DNA of 64,000 nucleotides, from NCBI GenBank assembly GCA_021464415.1, contig CM038469.1:62539650-62603649 (forward strand), written 5' to 3'. Shown in pieces: positions 11,856 to 25,841 of the stretch. The position numbers and the translations under genes were made by a program. Numbering within the stretch: position 1 is the first letter of the stretch; the number at the start of each line of letters is the position of its first letter. The notes under the pieces were generated by a model that was given only the letters and a program-made list of their open reading frames with translations, was not told the DNA's origin and did no database searches. The DNA is from Lonicera japonica. Taxonomy: Eukaryota; Streptophyta; Magnoliopsida; Dipsacales; Caprifoliaceae.

Positions 11856-12291
11856 TATAAAAAATATATATTTAATGATATATTTGTAAATATTGTATAA
11901 AAAAATAAATAAGATAGCGACTGATATAATTTTCCATAATTTTTGGATTGATATCTTATCTATCGATCTCTATCCAAAAATGAAATGAAATGAAAACTAT
12001 AGCAAATGAGAATTATTGTTTATGAAATTAAGGTATCATGTATGTGACACGTGAGAGGTGACAGTACGTGACTTCTTAATTTTGATCTCAGTACATGACT
12101 TCTTAATTTTGATCTCAATTAAGGAAATGCCAAGAGAAGAGATCGAAGAGAGGAAGAAAGATGAGAGGTGATGATATATATATATATATATATGTAATAA
12201 CAATAATTAATGACGATATGATCATGATGATGTTAAGATATTAAAGTGTTTGTATGTCTGTATTATAATAATCGAGAGAAAATTGTGGTAA
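11856..12291 (+). promoter_or_regulatory. Upstream region of the KUP4-like gene
   Basis: This 436-bp space separates Mutator-like copy B from the transporter start codon and must contain its proximal promoter and leader. A direct repeat of GACTTCTTAATTTTGATCTC occurs at about 12070 and 12097, and an (AT)n tract lies near 12175-12193. No single TATA box stands out. Confidence 0.4.
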
Positions 12292-15200
12292 ATGGAGCCA
12301 GAGTCTGGTGTTTCCCCTACTCGTAATCCTTCTCAGGTTTGTTATTTTTATTTTTTTTTGTAGTTTCACAATTTTCTTTGGAAGAAAATATATATATATC
12401 ATTTCTTGTGTGATCTATGCAATTAATGGTGCACATTTGTTCCTAATTTTAAAGAACTTTTCAAATTTATTTATTTATTTATTTATTTTGTCATACCAGT
12501 TGTTTGCCAGGTTTTTGGGTAATGCATCAAATTAAATGATCGTTGATGTTTAACATAGACGACGACGCACATATAGAAGAAATGGATAGAAAATTAAAGG
12601 AGACAGATCGACATATAGGAATTTTAGAAAGAATTATATTTTGCTTTAATTTGCATGTGTTGGATTGGATTCTTTAATGAATGAATTAAATTACCCGCCT
12701 CTGGTTGCTGTATATCTTACCTTTCGTAAAATGGCTCGATCTGTTAGTTAAGAGTCCTAACAAATTAACTTAAAATTAAACAACCACTAACTAATAACTA
12801 GTAATTAGTAGCAAACCTATGACATTGACCAATTGAAGTATATATTAATTAACTAACTCCCTCATCATGCTTTCTTAATCACCCATCTCGACGTACACCA
12901 ATATATTATATACCTACTTAATTGTCTAAATTAAGGATTCAAGGTACGTAACCTTAATTTTGATCATCCCTATCAAACACAGTTGCGCCTGGACCTTATC
13001 TTGTGTTTGGAGATTAATTGTGAGCTTAATTTATACATACACAATTAAGGACAGATTGAGGAATATATATATATATATATATTATGGAAAATTAATGCTA
13101 TACACTAGCTAGCTAGTTCATTAATTAATTTCAAGCCAATTAACATGCATGTATGCATATACGAATATACATCCTAGCTAAGCTACGTATCTGATTAGAG
13201 ATAAATAAACGCAAAAGCTCGTCAAGACCTGCATCACTGTCTCATAGTTTAATTCCCCTCCACCAAAGGATATATATATATATATATATATATTCATTGA
13301 TCGAACGTAGAACCTAACCATATATATAGCTCCTGGAGAAATATAAGAGTACAGAAAATCTGACATACGACACTAACTTGAAAGTTGTCTGAGATCCCAA
13401 ATGAAGCCCATGAGTTTTTCCAATGAGAGGAAAGGCGGACGCAGCAAGATCCCGTGGCGTTCTCCGTCTCCAGTAGGAATGAAACAGACTCCAGAAGCTC
13501 CACCAAAACAAAAATATAGAATTGTTTCTTTTAACTATTGCACGACTAATTTGAACTTACACTAAACTTGACATACACGGGATTGCAGTTATCTTGGGTG
13601 AATATTTCCAAGAATCTATTATTGGCATACCAAAGCTTTGGTGTGGTATATGGAGACTTGAGTACTTCACCTCTTTATGTCTATAAAAGTGTATTCATCG
13701 GGCAGCCACATAGAAATCAAACTCCAGATGCAATATTCGGTGCATTTTCGTTGATCTTTTGGACCCTTACTTTAATTCCTTTGCTCAAATATGTGTTCAT
13801 CCTATTGACTGCTGATGATAACGGTGAAGGTATGCTGGTTAATTTCTCTTTACTGATGATTAAGGATAGGGTTTAACTAAATTTGACCGACATCTATATA
13901 TTCAACTTTTGTCAGGTGGAACAATCGCTCTTTACTCACTGCTCTGCAGGCATGCAAAATTTAGTTTACTTCCCAATCAACAAGCAGCTGACGAGGAGTT
14001 ATCTTCTTACAAATATGGATGTTCAAGACACTCTGTTGCCTCTTCGCCCCTGAAGAAATTTCTTGAGAAGCATAAAAAATCACGCACAGCCCTACTTATC
14101 ATGGTATTATTGGCTGCTTGCATGGTCATAGGTGATGGTGTGATCACTCCAGCAATGTCAGGTAACATAATGCAAGGGTTCAATGTTACATACGTGGAAT
14201 TACCTTAATCTTTGTCATTTTTATTTACCAGCTCTGCTTGTATTTGAATTTCACTTATATTCCTGCTTGTAATTCCATTACAAGGTTGCTCCATCCTCCA
14301 CCAATATACAAAAAATTGTTGTATCATCATGCACTTTTACCTAACACCCAGTTGGTGTGACTTTGTGACATAATTTGATGCTTGCTGTAGTACTGCTCCT
14401 TACATTTTTCTTTATTACTTGTTTGTTTGTGTATTTCTCTAACTAAAGTCTTAACCTTGATATGGAAACTAGCCACCATGTTTTTTATTGTGTTTGATGG
14501 TTAGCCGCAAGGAATTCCTTCCACCTCCTGATAACTCATTTCATAAAGTAGGTAGCATTATCTCTCTCACCTAATTATACTCTCTGGTATTTCTGTTTAG
14601 TGGCTCTTTCTCGTTCTCGTTTACGTTTATACAAATATCATTTCTTGCACCTTTAGTATATCGTATTTGTGACTCGTTAAAGTTACCTACCTTTCTGTTT
14701 TGTGGATTAAGAAAGTTTTTTAATGTTAATTTTATACTTTTTTTTGTCCCTGCAGTTCTAGCATCAGTATCAGGGCTTCAAAAAACCGAAAAAATCTTGA
14801 CTAAGGGTAAATAGTTGCAGCGGGGACAGTTTCTCTTTCTTTCTTTTTTCTGCTATTTAGCTCTGATTTATTACAATCCCTTCTAATATGTGGATGGCCG
14901 ATGTGATTCATATGCGAACTGGCTTTGTTTTCTTGTCATTAATACTATTTCCTTTTGTAGGGGAAGTGCTGTTATTATCCTGTGTCGTATTGATTGGCCT
15001 TTTCGCATTGCAGCATTCTGGCACCCACAGGGTAGCTTTTGTGTTCGCGCCAATTGTTGTAGTCTGGTTAATATCAATTTTTCTCATTGGGCTCTACAAT
15101 ATAATTTATTGGAATCCAAAAATTGTATTTGCCCTTTCTCCACATTATATTATAAAGTACTTTCATGAGGGTGGTACAGAAGGCTGGATTTCACTTGGAG

Positions 15201-17997
15201 GAGTCCTTCTATCTATTACAGGTATGTGGGGTCCGGTAGTGTTATTTATTGATATTGTTATTGTTATTCAGCTAAACAAGTTAGTCGTATATCTTTTAGA
15301 GTTCCTGTCGATGGTTGGTATTTTTAAAAGCAATTTCATAATTAATGAATTCGAGGAAAACCAATATTTGCTGACATTGTGACATTCTAATAACTGCACC
15401 TATTTTGACACAGGTACTGAAGCCATGTTTACAGATCTTGGCCATTTCACTGCCTGGTCAATAAGGGTAAAGGCCATTTCTTTACATTTCTCCTAGCAAT
15501 TCGAAATATTGATGTTGCACATGTTGATCAGAGGGATGGGATTGGGGTGCACTGATGCTGGCTTCACAGACGGGGCCCCAAACTTTTGGTGGCCCAAGAC
15601 AAACTTCGCAATGGAGCACTTCAGACCATATTTAAATCGGTGAAAACTAATTATAAAAGTTTTTGCTAACTATTCAAGATAATATCTAAGCAGTTAATTT
15701 TCTTCTACATCCCTTTTGTGGTTTGTTGGCCTCAGTCCTCATGTGTCTTGGCATACCAAAATTATCAATTTCAGCAAAAAATACTCCCTTGTAACTATCT
15801 CATAGTGGTGGTGAATATGCATATTGATCTTCTTTGCAGCTTGCATTTGCATTTGCTGTCTATCCTTGTTTGGTAGTACAATATATGGGCCAGGCTGCCT
15901 TTTTGTCCAAAAATACCAGTTCCATTCCGAACAGTTTTTATGCCTCCATACCTGGTTTGTTCATTTTCACCTAAAATTATCGGATTTTAGCTTCCTATTC
16001 TTGAAATTACATTTGCTCTCAATCTGACTAAGATTCTTAGCTTATTTTGCAGACAGTGTTTATTGGCCTGTGTTTATTATTGCCACCCTATCAGCCATTG
16101 TTGCTAGTCAGGCAATCATCACAGCTACTTTCTCCATTATCAAGCAATGCCATGCTATTGGTTGCTTTCCTCGGGTCAAAGTTGTTCATACCTCAAAACA
16201 TATGTATGGTCAGATTTATATACCAGAAATAAATTGGATTCTCATGGTTATTACTCTCGCTATAGCTGTTGGATTCCAGGACACAACTGTAATCGGAAAT
16301 GCGTATGGTAAGTCAGTCAATTTGGAATTATCATTGTCCTGCGTGTGCATCTGTTTTCCAGAATTGGATTTTGTAGGTGGTTTGTTAATTGTCTTTATGA
16401 ATTTTTATATGAATATGGCTGGTACTCCATGTGTCTATACTCTAAACGTGTTGATAAATAGGTACCTATGACAAAAAAAAAAGGGGGAAAACCATCTTGT
16501 TTCGTTGCAATCAATATTATGAGACTGCAATATTTATCTATGGAATTTAATGTATATTTATATAGAGATAGGATTGGGACCAGAGACATTATTTCATACC
16601 ATTTGTCATGATAAGCATGCACTATGGATAAATTGTTGCATAACCAACCCTATCAGAAAGAAATCAAATGAACATATTTCGAAACAGTTTATTTATGTGG
16701 AATGTGTTGCATACAATTCAATACAATTTTTGCCCTTTCTCCGACTGCATAAACATAAAATTTACGGTTCTTTGTAAGGAAACACCCTTCAGTAGGGACT
16801 CCATCCCTGTCTGCTCATATCAGGTTTTTTCATGACTAAAAGTACCCTTGTGAGTATTTGAGTCTTTTTAACAATCTGCGTGGGTGGTGTTGGTTGGCAG
16901 GCCTTGCTTGCATGACAGTTATGTTTATGACAACATGCCTCACGGCACTTGTGATAGTATTTGTTTGGCATAGAAGTGTCCTATTGGCTGCAACCTTCTT
17001 TTTGTTTTTTGGGTTCATCGAGGCCGTCTACCTCTCATCCGCAATCATGAAAGTTCCTCAGGGAGGATGGGTCTCTCTTGCGCTTGCTTTCATCTTTATG
17101 ATCGTCATGTTTGTCTGGCATTATGGAACTCTCAAGAAATACCACTTTGATCTGCACAACAAAGCTTCCCTTAAATGGATTCTTGGACTGGGCCCCAGCC
17201 TTGGTATTGTTCGAGTGCCTGGTATAGGCCTTGTATACTCAGAATTAGCAACAGGCGTCCCTGCAATATTCTCGCACTTTGTGACAAATCTGCCCGCTAT
17301 TCACGACGTCTTGGTTTTTGTTTGTATAAAATCTGTTCCAGTACCCTATGTTTCATCAGAGGAACGATTCCTCATTGGCCGAATCTGCCCGAGACCCTAT
17401 CGCATGTACCGCTGCATTGTGAGGTATGGGTACAAGGACATACAAAGAGACGATGGCAACTTTGAGAATCAGCTCATCCATAGCATTGCCGAGTTTATTC
17501 AGATGGAAGCGGTTGAACCTCAGTTCTCGAGCCCCGACAATGCGTCTTTTGATGGGAGGATGGCAGTAATAAGCAGCAAAAGCATTCAATCTAACTCAAA
17601 CTTGTTAATATCCGAGCTAGAGCTAGAAGATTCTTCAACGGCCACCAACTCCTTCGAGAGTAGCAAATCTGTAACCCTACAAAGTTTGAGATCTGCTTAC
17701 GATGAAGAGAACCCACAGGGGAGGAGGCGGCGGGTGAGGTTTGAGTTGCAGCAGAGCAATGGAATGGATCCTTTGGTTAGGGAAGAGCTTTTGAACTTGA
17801 TTATGGCAAAGGAAGCCGGGGTTGCTTATATAATGGGGCACTCTTACATCAAGGCAAGGAGGTCGTCTTCTTTTCTGAAGAAGCTTGTTATCGATATTGT
17901 GTACTCATTTTTTCGTAAAAACTGCAGGGGGCCTGGTGTTGCACTAAACATTCCTCACATTAGCCTCATTGAAGTCGGGATGATCTATTATGTCTAG
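12292..17997 (+). CDS. KUP4: KUP/HAK/KT potassium transporter, KUP4/TRH1 type
   Basis: Nine exons join in phase into about 787 residues: 12292-12336, 13589-13829, 13916-14161, 14756-14806, 14961-15221, 15414-15466, 15840-15954, 16053-16307 and 16901-17997. The first exon encodes [15 protein letters not shown], which resembles the known KUP4 N-terminus. Family hallmarks follow: [65 protein letters not shown] and a C-terminal [13 protein letters not shown]. Many hydrophobic segments (about 12 in the family) and a long hydrophilic C-terminal tail are present. The family carries K+ (often with H+) across plant membranes; Arabidopsis KUP4/TRH1 acts in root hair growth and auxin distribution. Length is normal and no key motif is broken. 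Confidence 0.93.
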
Positions 17998-19553
17998 TGT
18001 TTTTTACTCTCATTTGTCCAACAATTAATACTCTCTGGTATATTTACATCTCAGGGAACACATAGGATGGTTTTGGTTTTGGTATCGGATTTTTTTTTTT
18101 TTTTTTTTCTCGGTTGGAGGAGGATGTTAGTAGCAAGCAGAAAGTAATCTCATCTGCGGGCTCTAAATTTTTTAAATTTTAAATTCTTTTTTATATGCAT
18201 AAATGTTATCACTCTTTATATGTATGTATATATATGTAGAAAACAAATATTATAGCAATTGCTTTAGGCTTTAGGCTTTAGGCTTGGATGTGGTTTGATT
18301 CAACCTATTTTTTTTCCATTTGGGTTCTGTATTCCGGGTGGCTATGATGTCTGGAAATGAATTGGGAAGTTATTATTTATGCCAAGTGCTTTTCCTTCCC
18401 AAACTGTCTGATCTGCGGCTGAACTAATTGGGCTTCTTAACTAGTAAAATTGGAGAGATAACATTATTCTATTGTGATGTTTAATTATTAATTGATATTT
18501 AGTAATTTGTGACATTAATTTAATACTAGAATTTGTGACACACTTAATGTCTGTGCAATATGATACTTAGTAATTGTTTATATTTAAAATATGTAATTGT
18601 ATTTGCTTGAGCGGAAATAATTCAATGTTTTCATACTTGCAGTCGTGCAGTCTGAGTATCAACATATATTGTTTAACAAAATAACTAGAAATATAAAAAT
18701 TTACCCTTTAAGGAAGAATGTTATATGAAGGAACTGAGTAATTAAATAGACACACTGAAAAGGGTGGCTCAAAATTAATATATTGTATAGATTTGCATGC
18801 ATAATTAAGTAGCTGATCGAATAATGAGTTCAAAGAAAAATTATTAATATGTATAAAACTTTTCGATGCTGGATCGCTAACGTACAGTAGCTAGCGCTTG
18901 TTAAATAAATATATATAGTAGATTTCCTGAAGAGCCTCTCTTTCTCTTTTCTTTTTTTGATAAGACTTGAAGATTGAGCCTTAATTAATCCTATGCAAAA
19001 GAAAATTAGGCGAGCAAATTATATTGATTTATTTGACCGAATTAAAAAGATCATAACACCAATGGGGCTGTTGCCGAGAGAGAGAGAGGGAGAGAGTTTT
19101 GCTACCAACCCTTTTGACCTAGGCCGGTACCCATAACTCCAACACAAAGGGAGAGAGAACTAACGGATCAACATATATTATGAAAGAAAAATATAATGGG
19201 AATAAAATAAATATATAAATGAAAACATTAATAGTAAGTTAAATATTCACAAATTGAAACAACGTAACTAGGAACAAATGTTAAATAAGTTGATGACGTG
19301 ACAAAAAGCAAACATGCTTGTATAAAAGTAAGATGGTAACTAGTAGGTGAACCTATTTGACGGCCAAATCCTGCATGTAACAGTCAACTAGCTACAAGGG
19401 TGTATCTGTTCTGTTGGATCACCAACTCTAACCATCCCCCTCTCTCTGTTGTAGACTACATCTATGCGCATATATATACACACACAAAGAAACATGGAGT
19501 AGTGGCAGAATTAATATTGAATCAATAACACTAGTAGAAGTAAATTAATTAAG
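17998..19553. other. 3' flank of KUP4-like gene and upstream region of the lipid-transfer gene
   Basis: No gene was found. The proximal part should be the transporter 3' untranslated region, with a T18 run near 18090-18107. A triple TTTAGGC repeat lies at about 18263-18284. A (GA)n tract occurs at 19078-19098. A likely TATA box for the next gene lies at 19469-19480 (CATATATATACA), about 75-85 bp before its start codon. Confidence 0.5.
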
Positions 19554-20133
19554 ATGGAGAGAAAGTTGTGGAGGAACCTAATGGTGGTGGTGGCAGTGGC
19601 AACACTGCTAATGCTAGTGAGAGAGGGCAGGGCTCAGCAGCGACAGGACAGGTCGTGCATTAACAAGCTGCTTCCGTGCCTGAGCTACCTCAACGGCACC
19701 CGTAACCCACCAGATAACCCACCAGATAGCTGTTGCGATCCATTGAAAGAAGTGATAAAGTCGGATCCGGAGTGCTTGTGTAGGATGGCAAGCAACGAGG
19801 GAACTAAGCAAGCCGAGAATGCTGGCATTAACGTGAACGAGGCTCAACAGTTACCCGGCAGGTGCGGACAGCATGTCAACCCCATCTCCTGCCTCATATC
19901 TGGTAGCATATCATATCTCTCTCTATATATATGTATATGTGTGTATATATATATATTATATCTTGCGTTTTTGTTGTTTATAAGTGCATGTATGTCTTTA
20001 CGTTTCAGGTGCAACTCCCAACTCCAGGAACTCGGTTCCAAATGGATCATTCAGCCGTTCAACTCCAAATTCAATCATGACAACGATGATTATTGTAGTA
20101 GCAGGTTTGTTGGGATCACTCCTTCATTGGTAA
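19554..20133 (+). CDS. GPI-anchored non-specific lipid-transfer-like protein (LTPG type)
   Basis: Two exons (19554-19902 and 20009-20133) encode 157 residues. Residues 1 to about 27 form a signal peptide. The eight-cysteine motif is complete in the order C, C, CC, CxC, C, C (SC, PC, SCC, CLC, RC, SC). Exon 2 adds an S/N/P-rich linker and a C-terminal hydrophobic segment (MTTMIIVVAGLLGSLLHW), the usual signal for a GPI anchor. Such proteins sit on the outer face of the plasma membrane and bind or export lipids for the cuticle or wall. Without splicing the frame would end in unrelated residues, so the junction matters for the annotation. The exact paralogue cannot be named. Confidence 0.85.
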
Positions 20134-21039
20134 TGTGAAATAGTTATTCATGGTTCGATTTGAGGTTCTTTTAAGTTGGTTTATGTCGATGGCCTGATCT
20201 GAGGAGCTATTTTTAATTTTGTTATTATTTCAATTTGTTCTGTTGGAAGATGATGAAGATGCATTCATGCAAGGAATTGTATCAAACTCCTTGGGAGTAT
20301 ACATTGAATATTTAACTTCTATATGTTTTTAAGAAATCAAACCTTTTTACAATAGCCACAGATCTCAAGTATAAATGTTTTGAGGAAGTTCACTGGTTCA
20401 AGATATTTGACTAAACATCACTTGGTTCTAGAAAGTAAAGAAAAATAAATCAAAATATTAAAGCATGAATGTACAAACCGAGTATGGGGGGTAAACGGAC
20501 TGCTTTTAATGTAGAATTTAATGGATATAATAATATAAATGGACTAGAGATATGCCTTGCTCCTTAATTTTTGAACCATCAGGGCTCAGGCTCATCATTT
20601 CAATTTTGCAAAAACTGTTCACTAATTCAGAGAAAAACTACTCACCCTCCTCATCAACAAGACGAGATAAAAATTCAAACACCAGCACGGATTTTCGAGC
20701 CCCTATAATAGTAGCATCCAATAAAAAATGTTTGAACACACAATTTGCCAATACTTGGGTTAGTTACACCCAGGGCATAACAAGTATAGGGTGGCTGTTT
20801 ACGCAGAGGCAAGGACCACTAAATATGTAGTGACTACGCCAAAAATCAAAATCCCTCTGGCCTCTAATCTGAGTAAGGATCATTCGACAATGAAACAACT
20901 TAAAACCGTCGTTACAACACAAATATTACAAATATAAGCTCTATGACCAAATTTGTGGTTAACAAGTAAAACTCAGAACTTTGTGTAACAAAAATATGTA
21001 AGTAAAAGCTATAATAGTGATAATAGACACGTTTCCACA
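20134..21039. other. Convergent intergenic region between LTPG-like and CysRS genes
   Basis: The stretch holds the 3' ends of two genes that converge. A minus-strand translation at about 20560-20740 (GARKSVLVFEFLSRL and neighbouring residues) reads like protein but contains a stop and matches nothing I recognise; it may be a pseudogene fragment. Confidence 0.4.
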
Positions 21040-24000
21040 TCAACCTGAAGTTGGTGGTACCTTCTGCTGTTCATTTGCAGCTGCCTCTGGCTGTCCTTCT
21101 CCAGCTGCCGGCGGCTGTTCTTTTGAGGCTGCTGGCTGTGGTTGTCCTATTGCAATAGTCTGTGGCTGTTCTTTTGTGGCCGGTTGCGGCGACTCTTGGG
21201 GAAGAGGGACACATGGCCTCCAAACAGTTTCCTTGCCCACATCCATTAGAGCAATGCCTTTGGCCGCCAATTCACTCCTAATTTCATCACCTCTGGAAAA
21301 CATTTTGTTTTTCCTTGCCACTGCCCTTTCCTCTATCAGATTCATTATCTCATCTTCTCTCAACTCTGCTCTCTTCAGCGCTTTATCTTTCAATTGCTGT
21401 AGAACCTGTCCGATACAACATACCAATATTTTGTTCCAAATTTCATCAACTATGTTCCTTTTACTTCTTTTTAATTTTGAAACGACAAATTTTATCATCT
21501 TAATAAGATTTCATTTACTCATGGATGAAAAATAAAATGGTCAAAAGTATTTTCACATGTTTGACACCGAAAATTGTTCTCTATTTGCCCGTAAAGTTGC
21601 ATAATTGTAGTGTGTACTGTGTAGGTGAAAATACTTTTGACCATTTCACTTTTCACCCCGAACCAAATGAGCCCAAAAGTTCTAAGAATATGCCCACAAT
21701 TTTTGTAGCACCTCAGAATAAGTTAAACTGGAGAGCAACCCCAAAACGTTCAAAACTTCCTTCACTTCTTTCTGTAATTCTTCAAGGGACTGAATAACTG
21801 ATAATTGTTGTTTTTGTTGTTGCTTCTTCTGCAAATCGTTAAGCGAAAACAAAAAATTATGTTTACCGTATATATTCCAGTTAATTCACAGAGAGAGGAA
21901 CAGTAGTAGGACCCATTCAAAATGCTTGCTTACTTTGAGCAGGTTCAAAGAGCTGTTGATAAATCTCAATGCTTCCTGTAGAGCACCGTTTAATATTGTG
22001 GGTGTGTTCAGATCGTCCGACATTTTTGTCTCAAAATCATTACGGAGCTTAGTGATGCATTCTTGGGCAGCTGGAGTAACGCGAGCTGTTCGAGCCTTTG
22101 TTTCAGTTCCCTGCTTTTGGCTTCCTTCTCGAAATGGTGACAAAGCATCTTCACAATCTTGCAGGGTCTATTCAATCAAAAAACGAATCAACATTATTTA
22201 TCTCAGCAGTGTACCCATTCCTTAATTAATGTCTATATGACGGTAAATGGGTAATACAAAACTAAGATAAGAGACCCAGCATATCACGTTATACAGCAAA
22301 GTCAAAAAAAATTCCCGGTCAAGTTAAGTCTGAAATTCATTTGTTTGACACATAAATTGCTTAAAATCCAGTTGTATGGTTTCTGATTGGCCATGAGACC
22401 AACATTCTTATAAACCTGTTAAAAGCAGAGCAGAACAGCCTTTTGATCTAGGTTCAACAACTATCAAGCCAAGTGCTGCAATCTTACGAGCAAAATTACA
22501 TTGAAAAATAAAACCAATTCGGCGCCAACTCATACCCATGTGACTAATTCGACGTCCAATGGAAAAATATTGGGTTAAGATGGTTTAACCTGATATATAT
22601 AAAAAACCGCCTCCGATGCAATGTCTAGCTGTGAGAGCGAGTAATTGACAGGAGAACGGTACTGGGTGCCCATCAAGAAATGCCTCAATGCAAGTGGATG
22701 GTACAGTTTGGTAACCTACAGATTGCAGAAGGTAATATGCATAGAGAACGAATTTACAGAGACCATAACCAAATTAAGTCTATCAATAAAAAATTACAAA
22801 ACTAGCAAGTTTTTTACCTCACGAATGGTGAAGAAGTTACCAAGTGATTTCGACATTTTCTCATCATTTGCAGTTACAAACCCGTTATGGACCCAGTAAC
22901 TCACGTTGCTCTCGGGGCAGGCAGCACAACTCTGTGCAATCTCATTTTCGTGATGTGGAAAGATCAAATCCATACCACCGCCATGGATATCAAAAGAGTA
23001 GGTGAGATATTCAGCACTCATCGCACTACATTCTATGTGCCATCCTGGTCTTCCTGGACCCCAAGGGCTGTCCCAACTTGGCTCCCCAGGCTTTGCAGCC
23101 TGAAATAAGCATGTATGTTATTGCACGTATTTTCCATCCTAGAAATTAAATAAATGCCATATATATCGGTATTTTATTGCATAATTTTCCATGGTACAAC
23201 ACGGTTTAGCGTAATTTTCTCAATTTCTATGTAATCCAAGAACCAACTCCTCGTCTCCACCTCAAGTTTTTTCATTCCATGGAAAAAAATTTCCATGTAA
23301 AATAATTCCAAGGAATTCAATTCCTTTTCGACTAAATCAAGCAAATGCACCCTGAGAGAAATTATCTAGGGAGTCATAAGGAGTGGTTTTGCCATAATAG
23401 AAAGAAAATTGCTGAAGAACATTTTACCTTCCACAGCGCAAAGTCAGCAGGATTTCGCTTTCTCGAATCAACAGCAACCCGTTCACCAGCTCTATTGTCT
23501 TCTAACTTCCGCCCCGATAATCGGCCATAATTGGGGGAATTATCAACAGAGAAGTACACATCTCCATCTACCGGATAAGCACAACCATTACTAATTATCT
23601 GCGTGTAACACCAAAACTTAATATAATTAAATAAAGCTTATTTCCTCTAGAAAAGGAAATATTCATACAAGAAGGTAGCACAACAAAAGGTTAGAAAAGA
23701 CCTACTTCAAAATCCATAGAAAATGTTGTGGTGGAATGAGACAAGGGGAAAAGAGGACTTAAAGAGCCAGATCCGCCATCAAGGATGCAGGTGAAAGAGA
23801 TTCCAATGCAAGGTTTTTCATATATAATAACGAGTAATGCAAAACAATTACTCTACTTTAACATAAATGCTGAGATATGGGTGGCTACGTTGGGGAGAAT
23901 AGGCAACAGTACGCCCTTAGCAGCAGAGCTGTAGGGAAACTATAAAGGGCTTGTTTGTTGAAAAATGCACATTCCACGTCAAAGAGGATAAGAACCATCA

Positions 24001-25841
24001 CAGTACACCATCATGCAGATGTATGAGCTACTTGTATTAAGTGTAATGTATGAGAGAATCCTTTCCATCCAACAAATTAGAAGGGGCATGATTCGAAGGG
24101 AAGTACCTGAGCTATCATATTCCTGATTTGGTCCATATGATCAGAAACACGAGGCTGATGGGTAGGGGGGAGGCACTGAAGATCAACCATATCATCCAGA
24201 AATTCTTGGCAGAAACGACCACTCAAAGCTAATGCCTCCTCCCCAAGCTCATTCGCTCTACGAATTATCTGCAGTGATCCAGAAATTAGCTATCACAATA
24301 TACAAATTTCGGGTATGGCACATATATCAAGCTAAGTAACAATAACTTAGTACGAGCAGTGTGTGAATTGAAGAAAAATTTAACTTCCACCAGAGGCAAT
24401 TGTGATTATGCTTCGTGAATCATCAGTCACCTCTAGTGATTTAAGCTTCAAATGTGGAAGGTAAGAAAAAGTTTTGCATGAAAAATGCATTGTAGGCAAC
24501 CCAGTCCTCGCCCACAACAATGCTTGCAGAAATTATACAGGTCCCTAAATAACTCAGAGCCAGTGCTTCAGTTTGGCAGGGTTCAAAAATAAAGCAAATG
24601 AACGACTTCGTCAACGAAGTGGAGGAAAAAAAATGCAGGTAAAACCAACGATTGATTTTTGACGGAATGAAAAAATATATATATATGGTAGAATCATAAC
24701 CATATAATGGAGGTGGATAGTAAGACTTGCTATGAAGCATAGAACTTCTCACCTTGTCATCAACATCCGTGAAATTTCGCACATAGACAACTTCATATCC
24801 CAAATGTTTTAGGTACCTGCACAATCTCAATTCGGCTGAAGCATGATCAGAATCTACTTCCAGAATAAATAAATTAAAACATCTAGTAAAAAAAAAAAAC
24901 ACAAATTTGGTCTACAACTAAACTTTTAGTCCTTTATGGTAAAAGGTCCAGCCTAATGCATGCAAACTTCCAGGCCTGCAAGGTCTATCTTAAAAAGGCA
25001 CTACTAGACCTCTTAATAAGGTCAAAAGCAATTTGCTCTTCAAGAATCAAGACTTTCCTCTCATAAATGTGGACTACAAAAATCAGATGGAGACTCCAAG
25101 AGATCCCAACCCTTAAACCTAACACGCCATAACGCCGCCACCCCCTAAATCATTTTTCTCCATTTTCTTTCTTCGTTTCTGGAAGAACCACAAATATTTA
25201 TTTCCCTTTCAATTAAAGCTTTCATTACACCTTTCTTAGCTCCCAAGAGCATGAGCAAGAGCTACGATCCTGAAATGGCAAACATATAGCGTGCATGCTA
25301 ACATGTGTTGTATGGTACATGTATGAGGAAACATGCTAGGCTGACACATACTGAAAACACATGATCGTCAGGCTGAACACATGGTAATGAAGTTAAACTA
25401 TATTCTCATGGGTGAATCGACACAGAAGCTTTGCAGCGCAAGTAATAAAATATCTAAATGCTCTTTCTGTAAAGTAGATAATCCAATATAATAATCCATA
25501 GAGCCATACATAAAAGTAATATGCCACAAACATGGGCTCAGGTGGCGTTATAGGCACAAATAATTTGAAATAGACAAATATGAAAAGTTCTATAAATATC
25601 CTAATGCTGTATGAACAGGTCATAGCTAGTTCAAGTATATATATGATCGAGAGAGAGAGAGAGAGATGGACCTGTAGAGGACATCAAAGCAGACATATGC
25701 ACGCGCATGACCGATATGGCTGAAATCATAGGTGGTAACGCCACAGACATACATACCAACCTTGCCTGGAACTCTAGGCTTGAAGATCTCTTTTTGTTTC
25801 GTCATACTGTTATACACCTGGAATTCCTGTTGTTTTGCCAT
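21040..25841 (-). CDS. Cysteinyl-tRNA synthetase, cytosolic type
   Basis: Nine coding exons join in phase into 563 residues: 25841-25672, 24816-24753, 24268-24107, 23598-23428, 23099-22818, 22715-22590, 22167-21934, 21828-21712 and 21405-21040. It charges tRNA-Cys with cysteine using ATP. The class I signatures are present: HIGH at 42-45 after MYVCGVT, and KMSKS at 270-274. Likely zinc ligands are C33, C213 (HIEC) and the HHENE motif at 238-242. The N-terminus lacks a transit peptide, which suggests a cytosolic form. Residues 512-563 form a Q/P/E/A-rich tail with repeated KEQP and GQP units, longer than I expect for the family. A leader exon 25970-25842 and a long upstream intron are likely. 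Confidence 0.93.

Noticed and set aside
13401..13472. An in-phase 24-codon frame with a GT donor that could be the first exon of the KUP4-like gene
   Set aside because: The exon at 12292-12336 also joins in phase and its residues resemble the KUP4 N-terminus, while the 13401 frame encodes nothing familiar.
18263..18284. Triple TTTAGGC repeat resembling a plant telomere motif
   Set aside because: Plant telomeres are TTTAGGG; three copies of a variant in a 3' flank are ordinary low-copy slippage.
20552..20830. Plus-strand 92-codon frame in the convergent intergenic region
   Set aside because: No domain or start context. The minus strand looks slightly more protein-like but contains a stop, so neither was called as a gene.
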